Notes: generated by a model from the letters alone, not told the origin. 64,000 nucleotides of DNA from Parasponia andersonii (GCA_002914805.1 JXTB01000238.1:473656-537655); one strand, 5' to 3'. Counted from the first letter of the stretch, positions 23,891-36,061 are shown. Numbers and translations: made by a program.

Positions 23891-25597
23891 CTTATTAAAA
23901 TTTCTTTCAATTAAATATGTCTTGATCTGTTTATGTTGAAAATTTGGACTATGTAACGTACGTATATATAGTAATAAAGTTAATATTGTAAGGATGCCTT
24001 TTGTTTGCATATTACGAAGGAGCTGATTAAATGGTTAACTAGAACGCAGTCATAATAATCTATTAATTAGCTGGATACACGAATAGCGCATCATCCTGAC
24101 CACAGAGATACATACCACTAATAAATAATAAAAAATAAATATGCCGCTAAGTACGCGCACACAAGTTATGGATAGCTTATGTGCTTGTCCCAAACTAGAT
24201 GTTAAGCTGTTAATTTCAGCTATAGCCTCTGAACTATGGCCAGTTATAAACCACTTGAATAATGTCTTTAATCTGTCGCAGTTTTGGTCCATGAACAATT
24301 CTCTTTGTTGCTAGTTTTGGCCCATGGCTACGTAGTTTAAAATTTGGGAACTAAATTGAGACAAACTTATAGTTCAATAACAAAAAATAATGCTCGTGGT
24401 GAAAATTATATATCCAATAGACATGTATAGCACTAATAATCATACTATACACTTATATAAACATAGGTTGTAGACTGCTTAATTATCCCGAATTACTAAA
24501 TATTTTACTAGCCTAATTTGGCGAAATGAAAGTGTATTTGTCTTAATTTTTTCTTTTTTAAACTCGTTTGGGCCATGTGTGATTATCCTCACCATCTCGC
24601 GCTGGCCTAGTGACGGAAAGCTCAACCTAATCATAAAGAACCTTCATAATATTGAATATTCTTGCAAGAAGAACAAATAAAATAAAATAAAATGAAAAAG
24701 TAGGCTTTTTAGTCGAACTTAACCATAGAATTTAGATTAACTGAATATGGATGATTCTGCTCCAATTTGCAATCTTAGTTTAGATTAACAAAATCAAGAC
24801 AGGCCAATTTGCAGTCTTAATAACTTGAATTTGTCTGAAGTGACATCCAAAAATTCGGCCCCGTTCTAAACCAATCCCCATACTTATACCTGTTATACGG
24901 TCAGTCGACATAAAATCATTATATATATACAATATGAGAGACTCAAACATGATTTGTACAAAATCATGGATAGGTAATTCAAAGAAAAGTGTATTGTGTA
25001 ATGCAATCAATGACGGCGATATGTTTTGCCACCAACCTATTAAATGATTGCTAATTAGATCAAAATGGAAGAGTAAAAAAATAGAGCTACGATTGATTTT
25101 AAAAAAAAAGAAATAACAATGGAGTGAGCCCTTAAAATAAAGTTGTTCATTTAATATTTTACGGTGATTAGTAAAATTTCTTTAATCAAATTGGCAAAAA
25201 TAGTCTTTAGATGAGTATTCTTTCAAGGAAAAAAAAAAAGAAAAAGAAAAAAAAAATCCCTATAGCCCTTTGACTTTTGCTAAGAGTTGTCGTTTGTCCC
25301 CTCTTAAATTTGCAATTTTGCCTACGCGCCTCAATTTGTACAAATGCTGTATTTTGCCCCAATTAGCATACAATATTATATATCTATGTATCTTATGAGG
25401 TAAAAACATGATTATCTTATAAATACTCTTAATTATGAGAATTTTGCAAGGTAATCGGTGTTTGGTGGGTATGCAATTGTCAAAATTATCCAAATTCTTT
25501 CCCTATTAGTCTAGATTTCGACTCTAAAAATTCTTTCAATTTATAGGATTTATGCAAACATAAGAAATAGTTTTTAGATAAAATGACACTTCATATG
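23891..25597. other. Intergenic region upstream of the ERF gene
   Basis: AT-rich with no convincing gene. Two stretches, about 24211-24350 and 25255-25400, carry phrases such as tttggtcc, tttggccc and ttgcaattttgcc that resemble degenerate dispersed plant repeats, but I could not define borders. A-rich tract at 25229-25256. Confidence 0.4.
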
Positions 25598-26528
25598 ACT
25601 TTTTAAAAAGGTTTTTTTTTTAATACAAAAACCCCTTAGACTCGATACAAATTAGTAAAATTAATGCTGAACTCAATTTTTTAGAGTAAAACCTCTTAAA
25701 ATCTCCTAATATTAGTTCTTTAGAAAAGAATAATATTTTTGTTAATTTTTTTTTTTACGGTTAAATTCTCATTCTTTCATTTGTAGTTTTTAAGTCTTTA
25801 TTCTTATATTTTTATTTCACATTAATCCTTTTTAATTTTTTTCTATCTAATACTGCTATTAATTAGTACTAGTACCAAACATGCTCATCTCGACAGGGGT
25901 AAAATTGGAAGCAAAGGAAAATTATTATTTTAAAAAAAATTGAGTTATCGTTTTCATTCAAAACAGATATAAAAAATTAGAAAATTTTATATGGTTCTAA
26001 TATATATATAGATCTATTTTGGACCAACTATTAATATATTTAAAAGAAAGCTATATGAATAGAATGCCAATTTTATAAGACATATATTGTCAATTTTATG
26101 TTTTGTTGTTCTAATATAGTTCTACTTTAGACCAAAGTAGATCTATATTGGAACCATATAAAATTTCTCAATTTCTTTCCTTTGTCTTGAATGAAAATAA
26201 TAATCTAATTCTTTTTAAAAAAAAAAAATAATTTCTCTTTATCTTTAATTTTACCCCCGACATGAGCATATTTTAGGCAAGTGCTAATTAATAGCAATTT
26301 TGGACAAAAAATAAAAAAAAATTAATATGAAACAAAAATATAAGAATGATGGCATAAAGGCTACAAATGAAAGAATTGGGTCTTGGTTGTATAAAAAAAA
26401 AATAGAAACACATTTCATTTCTAACAGAATTAATGGTAAAACTTCAGGGGTTTTGCTTTAAAAAATTGAATTCAAATTAATTTTACTATACTATTATGAG
26501 TTCATGTGGTTTTTGTATTAAAAAGTCT
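25598..26528. repeat. Long fold-back element, arms about 450 bp
   Basis: The two halves are inverted copies. gactttttaa at 25598 pairs with ttaaaaagtc at 26519; taatacaaaaacc at 25621 pairs with ggtttttgtatta; actcaattttttagagtaaaacc near 25672 pairs with ggttttgctttaaaaaattgaat near 26452; and gaaaattattattttaaa near 25917 pairs with the copy near 26205. The arms run to within about 100 bases of each other around 26050. There is no coding potential. This is the form of a MITE or fold-back transposon and could yield a long hairpin transcript. Confidence 0.75.
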
Positions 26529-26911
26529 TTTAAAAATAATATAAAAAATACGAGCTTTGCAAAATAATTATTTTTCCATACGACATGCAGTGACATTTTT
26601 CTAAATATTTTTGTAACTGAAACTAAGAAACAGATTTAGTTACTGAAAATAAATTTAGTTTTTTGTAATCAATATTTCAAATAAATTAATTTGATTACTA
26701 AAAATTAGAAAGCGAAAATTATTAGAAATTAGAGATAAATGTTACTTGAAATTAATTTAAGCTACTGAAAACTGAGAAATCAATTAACTAGAAACTAAAT
26801 TAGTTTCTCGGTTTCTAGTTACCAAAATATTTAGAAAAATACCACTAAATGTCGTACAGAAAAATAATTATTTTGAGAAGGTTGTATTTTTTGTATTATT
26901 TTTGAAAACTT
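26523..26911. repeat. Second fold-back element, about 389 bp
   Basis: An inverted repeat directly abutting the previous one. aagtcttttaaaaataatataaaaaata at the left mirrors tattttttgtattatttttgaaaactt at the right. Further in, aaaataattatttttccatacgacat pairs with atgtcgtacagaaaaataattatttt, and ctaaatatttttgtaactgaaac pairs with the stretch ending near 26838. No coding content. The two fold-backs share their border sequence near 26523-26528. Confidence 0.75.
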
Positions 26912-28566
26912 ATGTATAAGCAGGGATAGACATAGGTTGAGGCGAGTGAGGGTCAAAGCTCTCCCACTTAACTTTCTTAAATTTAGACTTTACCCCTAAA
27001 ATTAAATTTATTTTTCAAAAAAAAAAACCTCTACATGCTCCCACTCAATTTTTTTTTTGATGTATATTTATATGTGTTTTCTAATTTTATTATTTCTATT
27101 TGAAATTTAGGATATACTTCTCTTGTTTTTCTCATAATCCTAAACTCTATTGGTTATTTAAAAAAAAAAGCTATCGATCAATCACGTTCTAAAGTCCAAA
27201 ATTCTCATTGAATACAAGTTTCTTCCTTCATCAAACTTTTAAGTCAGTTAACATTTTTTTTTTCTTTTTCTTTTTACTCACACTAAATGCTATAACAGAT
27301 TCATTAGGTATTAATTCACACTTAATTCTTGAAGTCAGATTATGCTTGGTTGTGTTTTTTCTTTTAGTTGCATGTATCTATATATATTTTTACATATTTA
27401 ATTCCATAGCTCCTATGATTCTATGAAATGAATTTCCTTATACTTTTGACAAATATATATAACTTTTAAAATCAAACAACTGACAAAGAAGATCATGACA
27501 AAGATAATTTTGATATACGAAAACTAGTAAGGGACGATTCTAATTTATTGATCGATATTCAGTATAATATTATTAACAAAATAGTTAAAATTCTTGCTTC
27601 TAATATGATCGGTTTCTTAAAAAAAATTATTCGTTAATTATAATCCTGAATTTTGGATATAAGTTTCCAAATCTTTTTTTATTATTCCATTTTTTAATTC
27701 CTATTTAGCGAATCTCAACATTTAATATATATATCAATAAGTTTTTTTTCTAACATAATTTACTAATAAGAAAAAATTAGCAATTATATTTATAGAATCA
27801 GGATAAAATAACACCACATTTGGAAAAAATGAGGACGCTTGTAAATGTAAATGAATAACCGACAACTCTCGGCAAAAATCGGGACCATATGGTATTTTTT
27901 CTTAAAAAAATGTGAATTGCTGTACAAAATTTGTACTTAAATACTAATTAAATAAAGACGCAATGCAAATAGTTATCAGTCCTTGAATTATTTATTCCAG
28001 AAAAACAATATATTTTTGGACAGATTAAAAGGCATAAAGCGAAGACAATTTTTATTTGTTAAAATAAACGAGATGTATACAATATAAAGTTATGTACATA
28101 TTGTAATTTATATAGGACATTTTAGGGAGTACAGATTCAACATAGTCCAGGCCTTGCTGGCCTGAAGTTCTAGTAAAACGCACGTGGTGGAATAGTAAAA
28201 GTTCGAATTTTACAAGATTATATACGTGGCCCAACTGTTCAATAAAGTAATAGTGCATAAATGATCCGTTTGTTTATTGTTTTTTCATTTTATACATCGA
28301 ACTTAATAACCCGCTGATTTGGAAAAACATCAAATCCTGTCGGTGTCTATGACTTTCGAAGATGATATTCAAAATTAAGCCATGTGTTCTTCGAACTTGA
28401 CTTTTTTGCTTTTCCCCTTCTTCAACTTCAATTCTTCAACTTCAAGTAGTCTTATTAAGTCTATTGTCTTTTTCTGAAATATTGTCAATGTTTTTGGCTC
28501 CATTAGGCTTTAGATTTTTGCCTTATCTTTCACCCCACAATCAAAGTGGATCCATGTGCTCTTAAG

Positions 28567-28608
<42 letters not shown>
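26912..28608. other. Intergenic, AT-rich; ends in (TA)20
   Basis: No supported gene. A-rich and T-rich runs are frequent, and a 40-bp (TA)n microsatellite occupies about 28569-28608, into which the copia element at 28609 appears to have inserted. Confidence 0.5.
28569..28608. repeat. (TA)n microsatellite
   Basis: 40-bp uninterrupted TA repeat immediately left of the copia derivative. Confidence 0.95.
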
Positions 28609-28612
<4 letters not shown>

Positions 28613-29126
28613 AGGAATAATCTCCCCAACAAATATAAAATTAAGTGGAAGGGATAATAAAGCATAATAAATGTTGAAATAAAATAAATACATGATACAC
28701 AAATTTATGTAGTTCACCAATATAAATATGTTCATAGAGTTGCTGCAGATCTAAAGAGAAAATGAATCTTTATAAGTATTTATAAATAATCATCACATTA
28801 TTTTCTCACATCTAGATCCTGATTATATTTAAGAAAAAAATTATATTTTTATCTCATTCTCAGAGAATAAAACTTTTTAATTTTACTCTCACTTAATATT
28901 TGGTGTTTCTCACTTTTTTAGGATAAGAAACTATGAGGAATAAGGTCTCTATTTATAATGTATGGTTTACTAACCCTTACAAGTTTTTTTTCTTCAAGTT
29001 TCCTAATATATTACACAAATTTTACACAGTTTTTTTTTACCACGTATTAACTTGCCATTTTAATTTTCTTTCACCATGTATTAAACACGGCTTATACACG
29101 GAGCAATAAATGCTCATTTATTAACA
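28609..29126 (-). repeat. 3' LTR of the copia derivative
   Basis: tgttaggaataatc to tttattaaca, TG...CA on the plus strand as written. It pairs with 32841-33360. Confidence 0.8.
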
Positions 29127-29243
29127 TACGCACACATACACACACATATATATTGCCATCTAGTTACACGTATGAATGAACTAGCTCTAACTTTGCTACT
29201 CATGTTCTCTTTAAAAAGCTCACCCTCTTTTACTTGCTAAAAA

Positions 29244-29339
29244 TCATCTTTCGCATTGGCTATTCACAATTGATTTTAGCTTTGGTAACTTTCCTTTTGA
29301 TAACATCACCTTCATTTCCTTCTCGCTTATATATCTAAG
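29244..29339 (-). pseudogene. Copia GAG-pre-integrase, distal fragment
   Basis: The minus strand encodes LRYISEKEMKVMLSKGKLPK and then KSIVNSQCE, the second half of the GAG-pre-integrase domain of plant copia elements. Its first half is at 31590-31793, on the far side of the inserted LTR. The reading continues into LTR sequence on the right, which is an artefact of the insertion. Confidence 0.75.
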
Positions 29340-29344
29340 TCCAT

Positions 29345-31589
29345 TGTCACGCCTTAAGACAAAGGACATGATAACCACCACATGCTCATAAGGATAAATT
29401 TCATAGACATGAAAGGTTTTAAATCTAAATAGATCTATTATCACCCAAAATATCTTATCATAACAAAACATCAAACAATCTAAACCATCAATAACAATTT
29501 GCTAAATCCATAATAACAAAAAAACTAAAACTATAACAATAATCCAGTATACCTCAAATAACCAACAATGTCTCAAAATGGAAACCAAATAATACAGTAA
29601 CTCTAAATAATAAAATTTGAGTTCTCAAACGATCTTCCTCCTTCAAATATGAGTTTCACTTATTGACTATTATCCGAATCTGAAAAAGATTAAAGAATAA
29701 AAATGGTGAGTTCGATAGCCCAGTAAGTAACCAATAACCTCTACTAGTTGGATCAAGTATTTATAATTTGAAATATTTAGTAAGTATTTTACAAAATAAC
29801 TCTAACTTCAAAATTAATACTTTTAAAAAGAGAAAATGAAACTAACTAAAAATCAATTTAACAAAGTAGAAAGTTTCAAAATTCATTGTATCAAACTTGT
29901 TCAATAATCGATATCATTTTCAAATTCTACTCTACAGTTTTGGCAACTATGGCCACACTTAACCCCTGTGACTAGATTCGAATCTGCCATAAATAACCCT
30001 TATAATCGGGTCTAAATCTATTACAGATAATCCCTGTCACGACCCAGACCCTGGGTCAGTGGCAGAAAAGGAATTTTACAAGTGGAAATTCATAATTTAT
30101 TTTAGAAAATAATAAAAAGACGACAACTAGTTTACAAAATAGTTCAAATTTTAAATTCCCACAACCCCTGTAGCCGGGTACCAATCACGAATCTACTATA
30201 TTTAACTTTGCAGCTAAGTCAGTACTGTCTACATATAACTTCTGTGGATTAGGTCCACATGCATAGTCACTGAAGAGCGTTTCAATACATTCAATTATAA
30301 AAATTAACAAATACTTTTTCATATTTATCAATAAGGTAACAAATTTCAAATCATTTAACAGTAGTAACAAACATAAGCTTGATCCATATTTTATTTAAAA
30401 GATAGTTATCTCTTATCAAACTAATTTTTATTTATTAACAAATTACTTGAAAATAAGTTTAAGATTTACAAACATAATTTTTTTAAAAGAAAGCAAAAGA
30501 GACATTAACTTAAGTAAAATAAAAATCACTAACAAAGATGAAATGTTACTTACATGTTCGCTAGTCTAACCAATCTAACCACAAATTGTTAGCTACCACA
30601 AGAATCTATAATTGTAACAAGAATCATACATGATCGTTAAACACTTATAGATACCTTAAATCATGCCTAATACAATGTCTAACCCACTACCCATGCACAC
30701 TTGATACATTCGCCACATTACCTTGTATAAACTTGACATCAAAAACTCATAACAATTCTAAACTAATTCTAAAAATTGTGAAACTTGGAGAACAATATCT
30801 ACAAGTGATTGGAGTCCTAAAAATGCCAAGAACATGACTGTAGGGTCTATAGTAGGCCCCACAAAGCCAAATAAACCACTGCTACATTTTACTTTAATTG
30901 CTGAAAGTTACAAAAAATTTTCAGATTCATAGTACTCATTTTGAAAGGCTATATCTCTCTGGTTATAAGTCCGTTTTTGACAAATTATATACCGTTAGAA
31001 AGCTTATCGAATAAGCTTTCCAAAAATATTAAATATGACTCTATTAGACTATCAGAAATACCAGAAAAATCAGTCAGAATTACTGCTGCATTTTACCGTT
31101 CTTGACCAAAACTCAAAAATCTATAACTTTTAATCTAGATATCTAAATCACATAATTTTGGTCTTGCTTTAAACCTTACAGCGAAAGTAATCAATCAAAA
31201 TATACATGAACCCTAGAATTATGGCTGAAGCACAAAGATGCTTAAAAAAAATTCTAAACCCTAGATAATGTATTAGCCCCAAGAATCCCAAATAACCAAT
31301 TGATAATTGATAGGGAGGAGTTACTTATCTTAGAGAATTGACAATCAACCTTTAATAATCTTTTTCCTCTTTCCAAGCATTCAGCTGATCTCTTCTCCCT
31401 CTGCAAAGTGTTAAATTTTTTTTTTCTTCTATCAGAGACTTTGAAAAATTATACATATAGGTTTTCTAATCCTTTAAATTACTTAATTATCTTTGTTTAA
31501 TAAATAAAAACTTTGGTCTTTTTGTCTATTACCCTTTAATTAATTAATTAATTTATTTTCTTTTTTTATTCCAAGTATGGGTTATTACA
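29345..31589 (-). mobile_element. Gypsy-type solo LTR (possibly two nested) inside the copia derivative
   Basis: The block starts tgtcacgcc at 29345 and ends gggttattaca at 31589, the same kind of termini as the LARD family. It separates two halves of one copia domain, which proves insertion. Flanks tccat (29340-29344) and tctac (31590-31594) agree at three of five positions, so the duplication has decayed or the borders have been altered. A second LTR-like start, tgtcacgaccc, lies at 30035, so this may be two LTRs of related families nested or recombined. No coding sequence is seen. Confidence 0.65.
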
Positions 31590-31990
31590 TCTACAATGCC
31601 ATAGACTTGAATCAACACCAGCATTGACAGTCGCTAATGTATCTTTACAACTAGAAGACATGTAGAGAGTTCCAGTCTTGTTTCCTCGAGCAATAACTAT
31701 GGATCCTTTGCTGACCTTTGATGAGCCATCAGAAAAGGTTACATTATGCCTATCATCATCAAGTTGTCCCACTGATATAAAATTTTGCATCAACTTTGGT
31801 ACATGCCTTACTTTTTAGATTTTCTATACCGACTCGTTTGACATCTCCAAACGAATATATCCTATACCCACGATATCTAAAGGTCCTTCATTGGCTAGAG
31901 AAATCTTATGGTAATTACTAGCAACATAATTCTCTAATATATCACAGTGTGCAGTGGTATGAAACAAAGCTACGAAGTCTAAGACCTAAA
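31590..31990 (-). pseudogene. Copia protease and proximal GAG-pre-integrase
   Basis: From 31990 leftward the minus strand reads VLDFVALFHTTAHCDILENY, a copia aspartic protease in which the usual D-S/T-G-A active site has become D-F-V-A. It continues as a beta-strand segment (LANEGPLDIVGIGYIRLEM) with a stop, and then as NFISVGQLDDDRHNVTFSDG up to SSLWHCR next to the inserted LTR. The active-site change alone would disable proteolysis. Confidence 0.75.
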
Positions 31991-32004
31991 AGTCAATAGG
32001 ACTA

Positions 32005-32214
32005 TCACAAATAATAATAAAATATCTTGTACTTTTTAGTGGCAGTATTGGCACCATTGTTTCTATTGTCGTCTCTCCTTGGTGCTTTACAATTCTTCTT
32101 TATGTAAATAGTTTTGTCACAATTCCAGTATTCTCCTTTTAGACCTACTACGACTTGGATTAGAATTCTTCTTGCCACCCCTGCTCTATTCTTGAGATTT
32201 ATGGCAGAACTCAA
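32005..32214 (-). pseudogene. Copia gag zinc-knuckle region
   Basis: The minus strand encodes YWNCDKTIYIKKNCKAPRRD, a CCHC knuckle in which the first Cys is Tyr and the His is Tyr. It lies between the gag core (32335-32628) and the protease. Confidence 0.7.
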
Positions 32215-32334
32215 TTATGTGCTTTCATCCGAATTAATCTTGTGAACTTCTTTCGCCAAAATTCAGTCTCTAACTTCATTGAATTATATATTTTATTTGC
32301 GTACAAAATTACTAACAACAGTCGTTATTAGTTT

Positions 32335-32628
32335 CTAACTGTTTGATAGAGACGGTAGAAGAATTAGAGTACGAACTTCATCGTCGAAATTAATTTCGAT
32401 GGACGTCAATTGAGAAACGGTTGTGTTGAACTCATTGATGTATAAAGCAACTAAAGCATCTTTTCCCATCTTTAAATTGAATAGTTTCTTCATAAGATGT
32501 ATTTTGTTGTTTATCGATGATTTCTCATATATTTCTGACTGGATGCTCATCATCTTTGTTGTGATTTTTGCCTCTGCCATATTATAAGCAATATTCTTCA
32601 TTAGCGTTAATCGAATTATACTTAACAC
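32335..32628 (-). pseudogene. Copia gag core (UBN2-type) fragment
   Basis: About 97 residues open on the minus strand with IHLMKKLFNLKMGKDALVAL, INEFNTTVSQLTSIEINFDD and RTLILLPSL, the central part of copia gag. The N-terminal part upstream is broken. Confidence 0.8.
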
Positions 32629-32840
32629 CTGTTGATTAAGGAGTTCCCAGTCGTCATTTTCTATCTTCTTAGGTTTTTTTTCCTGATAGAAGCTGATGTA
32701 ATTTTTTGCTATGCAAATAGTCTTTGATTTGCAGTCTCTAGTACGAGAAGTTTGTACTGTTAAACTTGTAAATTCTGGGTCCTGATCCTTCCCCTCTGAC
32801 CATTACTCCCACTAAATCAAACCTTAGCTCCAATATCAGT

Positions 32841-33357
32841 TGATAAGGAATAACTCCCTAATAAATATAAAATAATATGAAAGTGATTAATAAAGCAGAA
32901 TAAATGTCAAAATAAACTAAAGACAGGATACATAAATTTACGTAGTTCACCAATTTAGCTATATACACAGAGTTGCTACATATCTTCGCAATAAGGAAAA
33001 AAGGAACTTTTACAAGTATTTACAAATATTCATTATTCTTTTTTTACACCCAAACTCTGAATATACCGAAGAGAAAAAATTGTATTATTCTCTCCCTCAA
33101 AGAACAAAACCTCTCAATTTTATTCTCACATAACACTTGGTGTTTCTCGCTTTTTTGGAATAAGAAACTATGAAAAATAGTCTCTATTTATAAGGTATGG
33201 CTCACCAATAATTACACATTTTTTTCTTCAAATTTCTTAATATATTACACAAATTTTACATGGTTTTTTTACCATATATTAGCTGGTCATTTTACTTTTT
33301 TTTTACAGAGTATGAAACATGGCTTGTACACTGAGCAATAAATGCTCCTCTGGTAAT

Positions 33358-33360
<3 letters not shown>
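32841..33360 (-). repeat. 5' LTR of the copia derivative
   Basis: tgataaggaataac to ggtaataca, pairing with 28609-29126. The adjacent minus-strand TGATATTGGAGC (32827-32838) is a decayed match to the iMet primer site (9 of 12 bases). Confidence 0.8.
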
Positions 33361-33397
<37 letters not shown>

Positions 33398-34665
33398 TTT
33401 TCACATTTCTTGTTACTAAAAAAATAATTTCCACCAATTAATTATTTAAAAACAATGGTATAAAAGCCATGAATATTTCGAACCGTTACATTCTCATTAA
33501 ATTTGAATTATGAATACCATTTTCATGTGATATAATGTTCAGAAACGCGCATTATTATCGATCGATAGAAAAGTAGTCCTAATCGCTTAATTTATTCTCT
33601 CCTAAATTATCAATTTATATACTGGAAAACAGTGAAATTTAGCAAGTTGCCACCCGTGGACTCCATCCCCAAGCAAGTGGAGTAATGAATATGATCAATA
33701 TCATAGCATAAATGGTCCACTTGCGAGAGAAAAATGATCGCTTTCATCAACTTGGCCGCTACATGTCAATGACTGATTGTCCTCTAGCAATTATATCACA
33801 CAAGTAGTCCAGGCATTAGGCTGCTATACTACGTACGTACCTCCCTTAGGTCGTAGTTTCTATTAATGATCAATATATATGAACATGAACCCCTTTTTTA
33901 CTTGATTTCCTTCTTTTTGATATTTTGCTCCGTAAATAGCTGCGGCTTCGCTGAACCGCTATCTGTTCATTTTTTAAATGAGGAATAGAGACGTTTCATT
34001 TAATTTGTAATATTGTTATGTACAGTGAGTCATTGCATGTATGTACACATAATTTTCTCGCATGATATTTAATTTGGACTCGAATTGTTATGTCAGTGGA
34101 TCCCGCGAGTTGTGGAATATGCTTGCTTAAATTTGTCTTCATATAGCTTAGAAGGTAGTAACAAATTACTTTTGATATTCCAAAATATCTGCAGTCAATA
34201 ATTTGTGGGTGATTTTGATTGAATAGAAATGGGGACGAAAGGTGAGTAAAATTGGACCCGGAAAAAAGAGAATGATAATGTGTCATGTATTAATTACCAT
34301 ATACTTTTTGAAAATGTGTCAAAGCATGATAATCCTTTTATGTCATTATGGCATTATAATTGCTGATTAGTGATTTGGCGGCATTTTAATTTATAATTAA
34401 GCTCTTTTCATGTTACAGTATTAAGGAAAACAAAAAAAAAAAAAAAAGACAAAACAATGAGTGGTCTTGACAAATTTGCATGCCTACGCTCAATTTAGTC
34501 CTCCAAATTCCCAAGGGAGAAGGCTGCTATTTGATTTTTGAAGATAACAATTTGATTTGCACGAGTTAGGTAGCCAAATACCACTACTTAATATACATGA
34601 ATCAAAGTTAACAATAACTACCACTTTCAGCAGTTAAATTTATTCTTTTTGAATTAATTTGACTG
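33361..34665. other. Intergenic between copia derivative and LINE
   Basis: (TA)n at about 33363-33396, then mixed sequence with no supported gene. The short minus frame at 33996-34286 has no recognisable domain. A-run at 34431-34447. Confidence 0.5.
33363..33396. repeat. (TA)n microsatellite
   Basis: About 34 bp of TA repeat immediately right of the copia derivative. Together with the tract at 28569 it suggests insertion into one TA microsatellite. Confidence 0.95.
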
Positions 34666-34989
34666 GGGACAATTATTTATCTTTTTTTTTTTTTTTTTGA
34701 AAATACTCATCCAATGGAGGGAGTTTATTAAAGAGAGGAAAAAGTAAACAAAACAAAAATCAAGAACAATCCAACATCAACTGAATCTATAGTAAGGTAG
34801 ACCTATACAATCTCTATTAATCAAAAGGAAAAGATATTGAGGAGCTGTAAACCACCACATTCTATTTCTGTTTAGAACACCCAGAACTACTAATTTAATA
34901 CCACAAGAATTTGCCTCTCTAAAATTGTGAGAAAAACGAAAAGACATGCTCTTTAATAAAGAAATAGCTATGAGACAATCATTCCTCAA

Positions 34990-35270
34990 ACGGCAGGGTA
35001 CATTAGAAGAGGATCACTAATGAAGAAGATAAATCACCATGGAAGAATCACTTTCTAGCCAAAGTTGATGTCAACTATTTTGATATGCAATCATAATGGC
35101 ATTTATAAGAGCCCAAATCTCAGCTTCAAAAGCACAACACTCTCCCAAAAAAAATGCTAAAACAACCAAGAACAAAGCCTCTGTGGTTCCTAAAGATACC
35201 TCCACAAGCAGCTAACCTTGGTGTTCCATGAGCAGATGCATCAGTATTTACTTTTCTCCAATCAAGATAA
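34990..35270 (-). pseudogene. LINE RNase H domain
   Basis: The minus strand reads WRKVNTDASAHGTPRLAACG, then CAFEAEIWALINAIMIAY and LWLESDSS. Asp, Glu and Asp of the RNase H active site are visible in these three blocks, but stops interrupt them. This domain is usual at the C-terminus of plant LINEs. Confidence 0.8.
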
Positions 35271-35399
35271 GGAGGTGTAGCACTATTAGAGAGTTAAACC
35301 TGAAGCCCATTTCTAAACTAGTAGATATTTTTTAACACTGCAGATACTACAGATAACAACTTTATAGTGAGACTTCAAATCTTCAAATAAAGTTTTGTT

Positions 35400-35717
35400 T
35401 CACATATTCCAATTTGCCCAACCACCAGTAAAACTAGCTATAGGCCATAGGTTCTTAATCTGTGAGCTGAAGCTAGCTTTAAAAGTTGAAACAAAAAAAA
35501 AAAAAAAAGGAAATACTCTCACTTCTATTAAGGCTACGATGAAACTGAGAAGACACCCAACTTTCAAAACAGAATTAGCAAAAGAACACCGAAGAAATAA
35601 ATGGCATAAACTCTCTTTTGCAGCACCACATAGGACACATCGAGAAACAATATTAAGACCTTTCGTTTTCAACTTATTTTCAGATGGAAGTCTATAGGAG
35701 GCATATAATGTTTTCAC
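35400..35717 (-). pseudogene. LINE zf-RVT (zinc-binding) segment
   Basis: About 105 residues open on the minus strand, with RLPSENKLKTKGLNIVSRCV and LCGAAKESLCHLFLRCSFA. The Cys/His spacing is that of the zf-RVT domain following plant LINE reverse transcriptase. An A/T-rich slip near 35491-35510 yields a phenylalanine run in this frame. Confidence 0.8.
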
Positions 35718-36061
35718 AGATATTTAGACCAAGACAAACAAGAAGAATGATGCCTTAACAAATCGTAAGCTTCTTTGGTAGTACAACAACCAGACCTAGA
35801 CTACTTGGTCCAAATAAAAATATCATTAGCATCCAAAGGGATTGTTGATTTCTCTATACAAGACCAACACCTCAGGTAAATTATTTTAAAACTTCCTGGA
35901 ATGTTCCAACTATAACCAACTATAAAATTACTAACTTTAGGGGTAACAAGTCCTCTAAATCAGGAGGAATGCCAATAATATCAGCTAAAACAATTCCACT
36001 CCAGTTCTTGCCACTCGTCTTGGTCCTATTGCTAATAGAATTATATTAAGGGACAATTATT

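Larger units (their letters stand above)
28609..33360 (-). mobile_element. Ty1/copia deletion derivative, minus strand
   Basis: A left LTR (28609-29126, 518 bp) and right LTR (32841-33360, 520 bp) match along their length, both carrying gagcaataaatgctc near the outer end and tagttcaccaat near the inner sequence. From right to left the interior encodes gag, zinc knuckle, protease and GAG-pre-integrase, then stops: integrase core, reverse transcriptase and RNase H are absent, with the LTR only about 120 bases beyond the last recognisable residue. A separate LTR insertion (29345-31589) interrupts the GAG-pre-integrase region. Both ends abut (TA)n tracts, so the target duplication cannot be judged. 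Confidence 0.85.
34678..36049 (-). mobile_element. 5'-truncated LINE (L1-type), minus strand
   Basis: A T run at 34682-34698 is the poly-A tail of a minus-strand element. The 12-base flank gggacaattatt at 34666-34677 is repeated exactly at 36050-36061, a typical LINE target duplication. The content is the C-terminal end of a plant non-LTR polyprotein: a zf-RVT segment and an RNase H domain. About 1.37 kb remains, so most of the endonuclease and reverse transcriptase is missing, as expected of 5' truncation during target-primed reverse transcription. Confidence 0.9.

Noticed and set aside
28569-28608. CRISPR-like or satellite array
   Set aside because: The periodic signal is only a TA dinucleotide repeat; there are no spaced direct repeats anywhere in the window that fit an array.
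33996-34286. 96-residue minus-strand frame as a host gene
   Set aside because: No recognisable domain, AT-driven composition, no promoter or splice context; kept as intergenic.
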